A stretch of DNA of 64,000 nt from Gadus chalcogrammus (lineage: Eukaryota > Chordata > Actinopteri > Gadiformes > Gadidae). The position numbers and the translations under genes were made by a program. Positions 12,095 to 22,729 of this stretch are shown here, one piece after another. Under the pieces are notes generated by a model. That model worked only from the letters and a program-made list of their open reading frames with translations, searched no databases and was not told the origin of the DNA. Where the stretch lies: contig NC_079414.1 in assembly GCF_026213295.1 (NCBI RefSeq), positions 762,130-826,129 on the forward strand. Direction: 5' to 3'. How positions within the stretch are numbered: position 1 is the first letter of the stretch; each line of letters starts with the position of its first letter.

Positions 12095-12575
12095 GATTTT
12101 TGTGTACCTGACATGTTTATTTTATTTAGTTTTGTATGTAGTTCAATATTGTATACAAAGGTTTATTTAAATATTTGGTTGTGTTTCTGTCAAGGGATGC
12201 TGGTTGGGGTGGGGGGAGCCAAATGGGAAGGGAGTTAAGTAGGAAGTATTTCAAATGTTTATTCTGTGAGTTACCCATGTCAAATTCTAAGAAACAGAAG
12301 TAAAAAACAAAGAACTGGCTTCATTTCTCATTCCCTTGTTCGGAAAAGAATCAAGGACGAGTTAAAGGGGTTGTGAAAGTTGATAACCATCCAAGCTAAA
12401 TAGCCGCAACTTATTGTGTTTTACTGGAATAACATTGAAGCATATGCAATATATATATATATGTGTGTGTGTGTATGTATATATATATATATATATATTC
12501 CGCGAGGGGGTTTGGGTCCTTGTCACCTTTTTCATCCCTGATGAGTTTGCACCCCTGGTCATAATGTTAACACTA

Positions 12576-13278
12576 GGGATGGGGATCATTAATACTTATT
12601 GATATCGATACCATTTTCGATACTTAACGATCCGAGTCTTTATCGATACCCCTATCGATACTTTTCTATTAAATGGTGGAAATACGAAGCGTTTTTATTG
12701 ATGAGGAAAATATTTAGGAAATCAATAATTGCATTTTACATTAAATATGTAATTCTTAATAAATATCAGTAGTTTTAGTTATATAAACTAAAATGATTAG
12801 AGCACTATGCAACTGTATTAGTAATACAGAAACATGAGTAATACAGTAATCATGTTTCACACCATAAACTCAATTTACAGTTTCTTTATGTTACATTTGA
12901 ACGCAGCACATCTGAAACTTTAAATACTTTTTAAGATAACTAATTTTGTATGCTGCTGATTACAACACCGATTTCACAATTGGATTTCTATTTTTGACTG
13001 ACGGGACTAGCGACAATGTCTGTGTGTGCGATTACCGCTCGTAGTTTGAGTGGATGATTAAGACGGGCCCGTCTGGTGCGACAGGAGAAGGAGTTGAAAG
13101 AGTCTTTTGAACGCGGAGACATTCGAAGGAACTGAATTTGGTCTTTATTTGATGCACAATGCTAATGTGCTTGGCCATTGAGGTTGTGTTAACCCCTTTA
13201 CAATATAAGATTTTCGCCCTTTTTGCCTGTTCAGCCGTCCTCGCGAGCAAAGTTAACTGCCAGAATTCAATTGTTGAA
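12576..13278 (-). mobile_element. Decayed hAT remnant with BED finger fragment
   Basis: The left part begins TAGGGATGGGGATC and is rich in TATCGATAC motifs, typical of hAT ends in fish. On the minus strand at 13250-13032 a short frame contains ILYCKGVNTTSMAKHISIVH, which fits the second half of a BED zinc finger (C...T..M..H....H). No right end or target duplication was found, so extent is a guess. Confidence 0.4.
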
Positions 13279-13286
13279 CTTGTAAT

Positions 13287-13737
13287 TAGAGCTGTCAGTT
13301 AAACGCGTTATTAACGGCGTTAACGCAAACCAATTTTAATGGCGTTAAAAAATGTATTGCGTGATTAACGCAATTATTATTATTATTTTTTTTTTTTCTT
13401 TGGCACAAAACAAAGAAGCAGTAGCCTGACTGCTATGTTCAAATGACATTTGTTCAAAGCAGTCGTTTAATTGCACTATAGGCTCTTTTTTTGTATCGTC
13501 CTGTTTTGATCAGTATATGCCAATGTTGTTATCAATAAAAAATCATTTGCACAAGGCAAGCCGATGCACTTCACCATGTTGATAAGAGAATTAAAATGAG
13601 AAGAATTATGGGACAAAAAAATCAAGGGATATTTAGCATAGAAAAATTATTTGCGATTAATCACGATTAATCACGAGTTAACTATGACATTAATGCGATT
13701 AATCACGATTAAATATTTTAATCGCTTGACAGCTCTA
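13287..13737. mobile_element. hAT-type MITE, 451 bp
   Basis: Perfect 11-bp inverted ends TAGAGCTGTCA are flanked by exact 8-bp duplications CTTGTAAT (13279-13286 and 13738-13745). It has no coding capacity. A second copy lies inverted at 44259-44721. The interior contains repeated GATTAATC and TTAACGGCGTTAACGC motifs. Confidence 0.93.
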
Positions 13738-13894
13738 CTTGTAATACCTGTTTGCTTACAATTACATTCATAAACATTGGTGGACACGCTGCAGTGATTG
13801 GATTGATTTGATTTAAATGGCGTGATGCGTCTCGAGGGACACAATATAACGTAACAGGACCTACGGGATAAAAAAAAAAATAAGGCTATGACCA

Positions 13895-14820
13895 GTGTGT
13901 TACATTATGACCTATGACGTGTGTGTTAACAATATGACCTGTGTGTTAACACTATGACCTATGAGTTAACACTATTATCTGTGTTTTAACACTATGACCT
14001 TTGTGTTAACACTATGACCTAGGACCTAGGTATTAACACTATGATCTATGACCTGTGTTAACACTATGACCTGTGGGATAACACTGGTCAACCCACATAA
14101 CTGTGTTAACCCTATAACACTATGATCTGTGTGTTAACACTGTGACATGTGTGGTAACACTATGACCTACGACTTGTTTGTTAACACTATAACCTATGAC
14201 CTGTGTCTTTACACTATGACCTGTGTGTTAACACTATGTCCCATGAGCTGTGTCTTTACACTATGACCTGTGTGTGAATACTATGACCTATGTGTTAATA
14301 GTATGACCTGTGTGTTAACAATATGACCAATAACCTTTGTGATAACACTATGACCTATGACCTGTGTCTTACACTATGACCTGTGTGTTAATACTGTGAC
14401 TTGTGTGTTAACACTATGGCCTATGCCCTGTGTGTTAACACTATAACACTGATTTGTGTGTTAACACTTTAACACTATGATCTGTGCCATAACACGATGG
14501 CCTATGAACATTGTGTTAACAATATGCCCTATGACCTGTGTGTTAACACTATGTCCTATGAGTTAACACTATGACCTATGTTTTAACACTACAACCTCTG
14601 ACCAGTGTGTTAACACTATGACCTCTGACCAGTGTGTTAACACTATGACATTTTACCTGTGTGTTAACACTATGACCTGTGTGTGAACACTATGACCTTT
14701 TCAATAACACTATGACCTTTGACCTGTGTGTTAACACTATGTCCTATGACCTGTGTGTTAACACTATGACCCATGAATTGCGTGTTAACACTATGACCTG
14801 TGCAATGACGGATTACCACT
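13895..14820 (+). repeat. Minisatellite of TATGACCTGTGTGTTAACAC units
   Basis: Around 40 degenerate units of about 20 bp built on TATGACC and GTTAACAC run for more than 900 bp. The short open frame inside (MCEHYDL...) only reflects the repeat. Confidence 0.92.
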
Positions 14821-15024
14821 TGGGCAAAGTGGGCACATGTACAGGGCCCTGGCCAATTGAAATATATATGTATATATATTTTTTTTTATTCAAATGGCCA
14901 ATACTTTGGTCATAAAAGGATTTGAATGTTTTTGATTTGCAAAATAAACACACATTTAAAAAAAAATAACGTGACGTGACGTCAATGTCGTAGTGCTTGG
15001 TCAGCGGTCAATTTCACAGTGAAA

Positions 15025-15330
15025 ATGGAGAAACGTGTGCTAAGCGGGTCAGCACAGCGTAAAATAAAGATAGAAAAAGACACTAAAGATACTGCCCTGG
15101 TACAACAAATACCGTCCATCTCAACGATTTTTAACCAAAACGAGAACAAGGTGACGATGCGGAATCAGTTAGCCTAGACAACGTCCATCCAGCAGATGCT
15201 ACAGCGCTGGATGCTAGTGCTAATTACTATCCTGGCCCGAGCGCGGAGGAGCCAGGAGCAGCAGCTGAGCCTCCACTTCCCACTGATAACGACGTCACCA
15301 GCAATGAAACAGCCTTCTCACATCGCCTGT
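15025..15330 (+). pseudogene. N-terminal fragment of a ZMYM-like hAT transposase
   Basis: ATG at 15025 starts a frame reading MEKRVLSGSAQRKIKIEK...IPSISTIFNQNENK, which fits the start of ZMYM-like hAT proteins (a basic LSG..RK segment then an I..FF/IF motif). It meets a stop after about 50 codons. Surrounding 14820-15690 is otherwise AT-rich or low-complexity and lacks the rest of the gene. Termini were not resolved. Confidence 0.45.
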
Positions 15331-15548
15331 GAAGGAAACTGAAGAAACGCCAGGGGTCGAAAATGAACCTGGGGATGAAGACGTTGACTATCTCCGGTGT
15401 GACACAGTCGCGGATCCTGCGTTGTGGGAAAAGATGTTATAGGCTACGTGTGTATACATGTAAAAAAAGAAAGGTCTTCTTTACGGCTCCCTTTTTAAAA
15501 GTAACGTATGCTTTACTTCTTACTGAAGATCCGTCAGATTCTGACCGA

Positions 15549-15581
15549 CAGCCTCTTGGAAATAATATTTCCAAGAGGCTG
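15549..15581. repeat. Perfect 15-bp inverted repeat with 3-nt loop
   Basis: CAGCCTCTTGGAAAT is followed by AAT and then its exact reverse complement. It would fold into a strong hairpin in DNA or RNA. Confidence 0.9.
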
Positions 15582-15690
15582 TTAAAGGGAGTCATTAGGT
15601 GCTTTTAAAGTCATGATATTAACCTGACAGATTCCATGTTCTGCCGTTAAGACGAGCGGCTGGCACTATGCATGCCCGCACCCGCGGGGT

Positions 15691-15810
<120 letters not shown>

Positions 15811-15968
15811 GACCCATTTTAAGTACTCAAATAAAGATGACATATATTGTTAACAAATCTTGTTCCATGTGCCCTTTTTTGAATTAGAGCACCTGCCCCT
15901 CAAAGGTCTCTGTACGGCCCTGCTCCTCTGAAGTCCCGCCTTTTCTCCCCCTCTCATCTGAACTCATG

Positions 15969-16622
15969 GGCTGTGTCTCAATTCAGGGGACCCATCCTTC
16001 GAAGGCTGCATTCGAAGGCAGATTGCGACACTGCGATGCGTCAAGGCTGTCCCATTTCGAAGGCTCCTTCAAATGCGGCAGACAATTGCAGCCTTCTTTT
16101 CCCGGATTTGAAGGATCCAACAGCTGGATCCTTAACGGCCCAACATATCCCGAGATTCATTACGCGTTGTTTTTTCAGAAATGGTGTCGGAGAGAGCGGA
16201 GGCGGAAGTTGCAGCAAATTACATATTTAATGACAAAACTATATAAGAACATTTATTTATATAAAAATAAAGTATGGACTAATTTAAATTTGTTCATGTC
16301 ATTCAAAGTTCAATGACATTAACACGAGCCATAACGTTAAACTAATTAACGTTATATTTATATAATTATTATATAACGGCGCCATATTTCTCCTCCGCCG
16401 TCCGGTTTGAACCGCATCTGTCAGGGTTGCTAGGTGACAGGAGCGGCGCGTCGTCACGCAAGGTAAAGGGTTTGTTACGCAAACTTGAAGTGCTCCGTAG
16501 GCCAGTCCCTCTCATTTAAAAACGTTTGTCCGGCCTTCGGTCCGGCCTTCACGGTCTATGAAGGCCACACCTTCATAGACCGCATCCTTCGAAGGACGCG
16601 TCCCCTGAATTGAGACACAGCC
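15969..16622. mobile_element. MITE with ~37-bp TIRs and 3-bp TSD (Harbinger-like)
   Basis: Ends start GGCTGTGTCTCAATTCAGGG on both sides (inverted), with over 30 matching bases. ATG is present directly outside each end (15966-15968, 16623-16625). A 3-bp duplication fits PIF/Harbinger, but the usual target there is TWA, so the superfamily is uncertain. The right end is about 200 bp from the cacng5 TM4 exon. Confidence 0.75.
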
Positions 16623-16654
16623 ATGGAAGTGGTTCCAGTTCCATGTGCATATGG

Positions 16655-16681
16655 CTGGAGATGTACAGCACCAGACTGACC
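16655..16681 (-). repeat. 27-bp duplicate of cacng5 exon sequence
   Basis: This stretch matches 16929-16955 inside the TM4 exon at 26 of 27 positions and in the same direction. It encodes the same piece of TM4 in reverse complement but has no splice sites or open frame around it. It sits 30 bp right of the MITE at 15969-16622, in the intron following the exon. It is a small dispersed duplication, possibly made during repair. Confidence 0.8.
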
Positions 16682-16822
16682 TCTGAAGTCCTGCCCTGTC
16701 CATGAGGCTGATTCAAAGCAGCCGGTCCTGTGCGAGGAGAGGTCAGGTCTACCACTGAGCCCCACGTGTCTCCTTGCTTCCATATTACACTAAAGAACAG
16801 TAAGTCGGAGGGGGAGGATTAC

Positions 16823-16968
16823 CTCATCCAGCAGGAAGGAAATGGCAGCGAAGGCGAAGGACCAGCCATACTTGTAGCTGAAGTAGGTCTCGTAGGTCTT
16901 GGTCCGGTTCAGCATCTCATCGTTGATACTGGAGATGTACAGCACCAGACCGACCACCAGAGAAAGAC
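16823..16968 (-). CDS. cacng5: cacng5-like exon: TM4 segment of a TARP/calcium channel gamma subunit
   Basis: On the minus strand this 146-bp exon opens after an AG acceptor (16969-16970) and ends with GAG before a GT donor (16821-16822). It enters in phase 1 and leaves in phase 0. The reading is open and contains YISSINDEMLNRT and YGWSFAFAAISFLL, which I recognise from the fourth transmembrane helix region of CACNG5 (gamma-5); CACNG7 differs at several of these positions. The family is four-pass claudin-like membrane proteins that modify AMPA receptors or voltage-gated calcium channels at neuronal membranes. The next exon upstream in the transcript is at 60204-60344, so the intron between them is about 43 kb. 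The last coding exon (cytoplasmic tail) is not in the window and should lie to the left. No stop or frameshift is seen, unlike everything around it. Which teleost paralogue this is cannot be told. Confidence 0.9.
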
Positions 16969-17019
16969 CTGGAGCAGAGAGAGACCATCTTCATCTGGTA
17001 ACAATTTACCCTAAGGGCA

Positions 17020-17300
17020 GTGTCAGTTGCGGCTGGTGAAATTTATTTTAGGCGGGGCAGAAAGTTTGTAAACCAAACCCCTGTAAGGGGGGTCTGGGGG
17101 CATCTGCCCCCCGGATTTTTTTTTTCAGATTTTCACATACAAATGAATTCTGGTGCATTCTGACAAAATAATAAAGACAAAATTGAACATTTCCTTACAA
17201 AGACGAATGGAGCCGGGGAACTAAATTTTAACTTAATTTATTTGCCTTGTAGAATACAGCAAGATTAAAAGTGCAAATACATCAATAATAATTGGGAATT
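17020..17300. other. Noncoding sequence right of the TM4 exon, left part of a hAT remnant
   Basis: CAGTTGCGGCTGGTGAAATT near 17025 looks like the left end of a ZMYM-class hAT. No matching right end was found near 24200, so the element is incomplete or diverged. Confidence 0.4.
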
Positions 17301-17358
17301 ATACACAATAAACAAAGTTAACAATCTCTCTCTGTCTCTATCTTTATGTGTGTTTGTG

Positions 17359-17483
<125 letters not shown>

Positions 17484-17636
17484 TGATTCTAAAAGGGGTG
17501 AGTGTGTTACGACCAATCTATTGTGTTGGTAACTTCACTCATAAATCTATCTACAGTCATTTATGCATTTAGACAAATAAGATAAAATATCAATATAATA
17601 TGTGCAACCTTTTATGTGTGGTTGTTCAAGACACAC

Positions 17637-17790
17637 TGATGGCATGATGCAACCATAGGTTTGCAAACAACTACATATAATATGCACACTGAAGGCATGA
17701 TGCCACCATAGTTTTGCAGAGAACTACATACAATATGCACACTGAAAGCATGATGCCACCATAGGTTTGCAGAGAACTATATACAATATA
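17637..17790. repeat. ~57-bp tandem repeat, three units
   Basis: Units of the form CATGATGCCACCATAGGTTTGC...ACTACATA...ATATGCACACTGAA start near 17642, 17695 and 17750. Confidence 0.8.
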
Positions 17791-17857
17791 CACTTGAAAG
17801 GGGTGGTGGTGTGGGGTTGTGAGGGCCGCTGTAACCCAGTGTCCATCCTCAGGGGAA

Positions 17858-17928
17858 GGGGACGGACGGACAGACGGACAGACAGACGGACGGACAGACG
17901 GACGGACGGACGGACAGACGGATGGACG

Positions 17929-17963
<35 letters not shown>
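17858..17963. repeat. GGAC/AGAC tetranucleotide microsatellite
   Basis: Tandem GGAC and AGAC tetranucleotides. The short frames across it are repeat artefacts. Confidence 0.95.
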
Positions 17964-17964
<1 letters not shown>

Positions 17965-17969
17965 CTACA

Positions 17970-18185
17970 TTACTTGTACTGAAACTTTGCTAGTCTCTCT
18001 TTCAGTGCAGCAAAGCGGTCAATACATTTCTCATTGAAATCACGTATGTTGAGGACTAGTTCCCTTTCCATGGAGAGCATGGCCAGTGCATTCAGACATT
18101 CCTGACCCATTGAATTTCGCATAGTCATAGGAGTAGTGGCATTCAGAGCATCAGCAGGAAATGAATGGCAGTACCTTTCAAACAT
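17970..18185 (-). pseudogene. ZMYM-like hAT transposase, C-terminal remnant
   Basis: The frame contains TMRNSMGQECLNALAMLSME, the hAT dimerisation segment, and ends KERLAKFQYK. The matching N-terminal exon on the same strand is probably 23938-24178, so the gene was split by the 5-kb element at 18697-23745. The region 18190-18360 is likely a degenerate continuation. Confidence 0.7.
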
Positions 18186-18905
18186 ACTGTATTTCCTAGT
18201 ACTAAGGTAGCACTCACAAGGTGGCCAGTGAAAGAGAACCTTGTTTTGTTGTGAGCCAGGATGGTGTCGCAGACTTCTTCAGACAGCCTCTGCTTCGCCT
18301 CTTCTGTCAAAGCCGTCCTTGGTCTGTCGGTTCCTGATGGCTCTTGCAGCTGGAGTCTCTGAATGCAAACAAACCAATAATGTGTCTGTTAGGCTGTGTA
18401 CAGTACTGTAGTCTACGTGATGCACATGTTCACACTTTATCCAGTAAAAAGATGTCAGCATACCCACTTAAAATGGGCAGGAATGCATAATGTTAGTGTT
18501 AAACACTGTTTTCTATCTATTGTGTTGGTAACTTCACTCATAAATCTATCTAAAGTCAAGTCTGCATTTAGACAAATACGATAAAATATCAATATAATAT
18601 GGGCAACCTTTTATGTGTGGTTGTTTAAGACACACTGAAGGCATGATGAGTATACCCACTTAAAATGGGCAGGGATGCATAATGTTAGTGTTAAACTATG
18701 GGGTCAGAACAGTCTCATTAATAATGAATGCACGGAGAAGGATTCACAAATGTATTTTGTGATTTATATATAAATTACTCTCTTCTCCCATATACATTTC
18801 AATGCACACACATATATATATATTTATCTGTATATATAAATGTAAAATAAATCCATAAACAAAAATAAGTTTAACAAACACATTTCTGATCCACACACAA
18901 ATGTG

Positions 18906-19719
18906 CCTTGTTTTAAATAAATGTAATATAAATCCATAAATGTATTGATTAAAAAATATTTGCAATTTTCATGAACATTTATTTGGATGTTGTTACATTT
19001 ATATACAAACTGTTATCTTGAATTAATTAACAAGACGCTTTTCATTTGTGAACTTGTTTGCATTTGTGTGTGAACTGGACTGTATTTATTTGTGGATTTT
19101 TGAGATTCTCCTGACGTCGCTAGATTCACAGATGCATTTTTTTCCGACAAGGAACTATCTGTAGCCAATCAGATGCCTCCCTTGAGTCCAGCCTCCAAGC
19201 CTCCCGGTTCCCGCTTTCAAATGTCTATGAGAAATAACAAGGGTTTTTTGAATGATCTCTAGGTGGCGAAAAAGTAAAAGCTGCGTCACTTTTAGCTACA
19301 CACTTTTTCCATCTAGTTTCGACTGGGTTTTGGGATTGTCTGTGCCGTTAAAGTAGTAAACGGCAAACGGTTTACTACTTTAACGGAACCGACAATGTAA
19401 AAACCCAGTCACTGCAGTCATGTGATTGGCTGAAAACGAGGGAGGCATCTGATTGGCTACAGAGAGTTCCTTGTTGAAAAAAATGCATTTGTGAATCCAG
19501 CCATGTCCGGAGAGTCTCAAAAATCCACATATAAATACCAGTTCACACACAAATGCAAACAAGTTCACAAATGAAAAGCGTCTTGTAAATTCAAGTTTAA
19601 CAGTTTGTACATAAATGTAACATCCAAACACATTTTGATGAAAATTGCAAATATATTTTTAATTCATATATTTATGGATTTACATCACATTTATTTAAAA
19701 CAAGGTACATTTGTACGGT
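18906..19719. repeat. ~810-bp near-perfect hairpin inside the left arm
   Basis: 18906-19210 is the inverted copy of about 19430-19719 with modest divergence (e.g. CAATCAGATGCCTCCCT against AGGGAGGCATCTGATTG). The centre has a 17-bp perfect stem CCGTTAAAGTAGTAAAC with an 8-nt loop at about 19348-19389. The right arm of the foldback element lacks this hairpin. Confidence 0.85.
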
Positions 19720-19787
19720 GGCGCTGAGCATTCACCAAATAAAAAAAAGTTTCACAGCTAATGTAGCCGTTAGCACACTCAGGATCT

Positions 19788-19960
19788 CGTAATTACGAGA
19801 TAATATCTCGTAATTACGAGATAAGGATCTCGTAATTACGAGAAAAGATCTTGTAATTACGAGATAAGGATCTCGTAATTATGAGATAAGGATCTCGTAA
19901 TTACGAGATAAGATATCATATATTTACGACATAAGGATCTCGTTTACGAGAAAAGGATCA
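19788..19960. repeat. Palindromic minisatellite of ATCTCGTAATTACGAGATAAGG units
   Basis: About seven units, each with an inner perfect palindrome CTCGTAATTACGAG. A shorter inverted copy with two units is at 22441-22485 in the other arm. Confidence 0.92.
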
Positions 19961-19998
19961 CGCCTCTCATTCTTCAATAACGCTGCTGGCTAGCTGCA

Positions 19999-20424
19999 GG
20001 CCGGCAAAGATTACGCTATCTGACGCTATCGTATTTAATCTCCTGCTCGGGTTGAGGCATTGGGAAATATTGATGTTCCTTAAAAGTGAGGAGGGCATTA
20101 ATATAAGTAGGTCAACATTGCGCAGACATCTGAAGTCATTGGCCGGCAAAGATGACGCTATCCGACGCTATCGTATTTTATTTCCTGCTCGGGTTGAGGC
20201 ATTGGGAAATATTGATTCTCCTTAAAAGTGAGGAGGGCATTAATATAAGTATGTCAACATTTGGCAGACATCTGAAGTCATTGGCCGGCAAAGATGACGC
20301 TATCCGACGCTATCGTATTTTATTTCATGCTCGGGTTGAGGCATTGGGAAATATGGATGTTCCTTAAAAGTGAGGAGGGCATTAATATAAGTATGTCAAC
20401 ATTGCGCAGACATCTGAAGTCATT
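19999..20424 (+). repeat. Three 142-bp tandem units of integrase-type coding sequence
   Basis: GGCCGGCAAAG starts at 19999, 20141 and 20283, an exact 142-bp period. Each unit encodes a helix-turn-helix-like piece with LGLRHWEI and LKSEEGINISMSTLRRHLKS. Since 142 is not a multiple of three, the copies are out of frame with each other. Confidence 0.9.
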
Positions 20425-20660
20425 GGGACTGTTCAGGAGAAAAGCCCAGTCGGACCTGCTACAAGTGGCTCTCTTCCTGCAGGAGCACTTGAACCAGTAC
20501 GGGATGCTTCACGGATACAAATTGTATCCATATGTATTAATGGTGCTGTCGATGGATTTTCCCGTATGGTCATATGGCTACATGCTTACACCACAAGTAG
20601 CAATCCCTGTGTTATTTCTGGCTACTTCCTTGATGAAGTGGAACCAGTTTTCTGAGAGAT
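20425..20660 (+). pseudogene. DDE integrase fragment, frameshifted
   Basis: After the tandem units the frame reads GLFRRKAQSDLLQVALFLQE and MLHGYKL. In another frame, from about 20538, it reads AVDGFSRMVIWLHAYTTSSN followed by PCVISGYFLDEVE, which fits the catalytic core of rve-type integrases (the D of DGFSR). I know this arrangement from uncharacterised integrase-core proteins of fish and cnidarians. The gene is a fragment, missing the rest of the core. Confidence 0.65.
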
Positions 20661-20672
20661 GCTACATTACCG

Positions 20673-20845
20673 GGGGTCATCCCTATGTTCCCCAGGTCTA
20701 TGTTCCCCCGGTTCTATGTTCCCCGTTTTTCCCAAAAAGGGTCCTATGTTCCCCTGTAGCCATACATACCGGGGAGCATAGGACCCTTTTTGGGAAAAGC
20801 GGGGAACATAGGACCCTTTTCTGGGAAAAGGATCCTATGTTCCCC
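20673..20845. repeat. Inverted repeat cluster of CCTATGTTCCCC motifs
   Basis: Copies of CTATGTTCCCC on the plus strand (four before 20757) are answered by GGGGAACATAGG copies afterwards, with CCCAAAAAGGGTCCTATG and its inverse forming long stems. It could be a small palindromic MITE within the loop of the foldback element. Confidence 0.75.
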
Positions 20846-22070
20846 GCAATCTATCAATCTTTAAAGATATTTGAACTTTGACGCAAAATTCGCGTGATGA
20901 CAGCCAATCGGCGTTCAACAGCCTGGCCACTGAGTGACATGTGTAACGTAACAGCCAATCAGCGTTCAACCGGCCAACTCAGTGCAGTGCAGTCCGGGGT
21001 GAACTGCAGCATGGAGGAGAAAGTGATTGTTGCCGTTTGCGACTCCCGGAGCTCTTTATATGATATTATACAACGGGGGGCCTAAATCCAGCGATCTGAT
21101 TGGTTCATAACTGTTGTATAATAAGCGTATACATAACTGCCATGACGCCCAATCATTTTGTGAAAGTTTGCATATCCCTCCGCGCCTGGAAGTAGAAACA
21201 GTTACAAAGTAAAACATGTAGAATGATGTAGAGGGTGTAAATGTTGTTACTCCGGGAGTGAGCAAGGCGATGGAGAGACTAACGAAAGCTTAGGCACACG
21301 GCAAGAGGATAAATTGCCGGTGAACCGCTCTAGCCGAGCCTTCTCTCGGAGGGACGCTAAAGTGTGTTGCATAGCGACCGTCGTGCATTTTGAAGGCAAC
21401 CAGGAGGGACTACTTTTTTGTATTCTAACAGCTACTTTGACTTTCTTGTTTATTTTTTTAAATGTAGTGTGTCTATGAATTTCATTTTGCCATAATAGTA
21501 ACCGTTGTATAAAAGCTATAGATCACTTCAGTCAGTGGTATGTGCTCATTATACCACTGTGAAGTTTTTTTTTAAATAATTTAACAACTGACAGGGTTTG
21601 CCTTTGCCTATGAACATAGTATTTTAAATTTGAATACATTAATTATGTGACATACTGTCACAGCCAATATCAAAACAAAATCTAATGTGGGCAGTGGGAC
21701 AAAAATTATATTTCCCCACAAAAACAATATTTTATTGATTTGTATAAAAACAATTTAGCTCATTAATTGGAAAAGAGCTTGAGGTATGACGTTTTCTGAA
21801 CAATAATGCATAGTATAAAGTTAAACACATAATGCACTGCTGTATTCAACTTTTAAGAGCTGCAATGTGAGGGGCCAGCCACATGCCCTTTAAACCACCA
21901 CGACAACAACATTTCCACTTCTGGGTTCCACTGAACAATTAACGCGTCAATATTCGAGGGGCTTTGGCACATCAAATGATGGAACAAGCATCCCGTACTG
22001 GTTCAACTGCTCCTGCAGGAAGAGAGCCACTTGTTGCAGGTCCGACTGGGCTTTTCTCCTGAACAGTCCC

Positions 22071-22354
22071 AATGACTTCAGATGTCTGCGCAATGTTGAC
22101 ATACTTATATTAATGCCCTCCTCACTTTTAAGGAACATCCATTTTTCCCAATGCCTCAACCCGAGCAGGAAATAAAATACGATAGTGTCGGATAGCGTCA
22201 TCTTTGCCGGCCAATGACTTCAGATGACTGCGCAATGCTGACATTCTTACATTAATGCCCTCCTCACTTTTCAGGAACATCAATATTTCCCAATGCCTCA
22301 ACCCGAGCAGGAGATTAAATACGATAGCGTCGGATAGCGTCATCTTTGCCGGCC
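22071..22354 (-). repeat. Two 142-bp tandem units in the opposite arm
   Basis: The same unit as at 19999-20424 appears twice, inverted, with the period 142 (GCCGGCC at 22206 and 22348). The left arm has three units, so unit number changed after the arms formed. Confidence 0.88.
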
Positions 22355-22729
22355 TGCAGCTAGCCAGCAACGTTATTGATGAATGAGAGGCGTGTTCCTT
22401 TTCTCGTAAACGAGATCCTTATGCCGTAAATATATGATATCTTATCTCGTAATTACGAGATCTTATCTCGTAATTACGAGATCCTGAGTGTGCTAACGGC
22501 TACATTAGCTGTGAAACTTTTTTTTATTTGGTGAATGCTCAGCGCCACCATACATTTGTGTGTGGATCTGAAATTTGTTTGTCAAACTTATTTTTGTTTA
22601 TGGATACATTTTACATTTATACATACCGATATCCATATGTGTGTGCATTCAAATGTATTTGTGAGAAGAGAGTAATTTAGATATAAATCACAAAATACAT
22701 TTGTGAATCCTTCTCCGTGCATTAATTAT

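Larger units (their letters stand above)
37..12557 (+). mobile_element. hAT DNA transposon carrying two further nested elements
   Basis: The left end starts CAGGGATGCAAACT and the right end is the reverse complement of CAGGGGTGCAAACT, as hAT terminal inverted repeats. Flanks are GTCATT on the left and GTCATAAT on the right, which fits an 8-bp target-site duplication with a 2-base loss on the left. The element encodes the broken transposase at 1472-3856 plus 11943-12094. Its native length without the inserted 8078-bp element is about 4.4 kb. An AT/GT microsatellite lies near the right end (12451-12499). Positions 1-1471 inside it are noncoding 5' sequence in which I see no gene. Confidence 0.75.
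17516..18643. repeat. Direct repeats of ~130 bp flanking a hAT C-terminal remnant
   Basis: 17516-17650 and 18515-18643 share TATTGTGTTGGTAACTTCAC and more than 100 further bases. A second shorter pair, 18452-18512 and 18646-18696, shares ACCCACTTAAAATGGGCAGG and GTTAGTGTTAAAC. Together they show local duplication before the foldback element inserted at 18697. Confidence 0.85.

Noticed and set aside
13895..14820. CRISPR-like array of short repeats
   Set aside because: Units are contiguous and degenerate, with no unique spacers, and the DNA is vertebrate.
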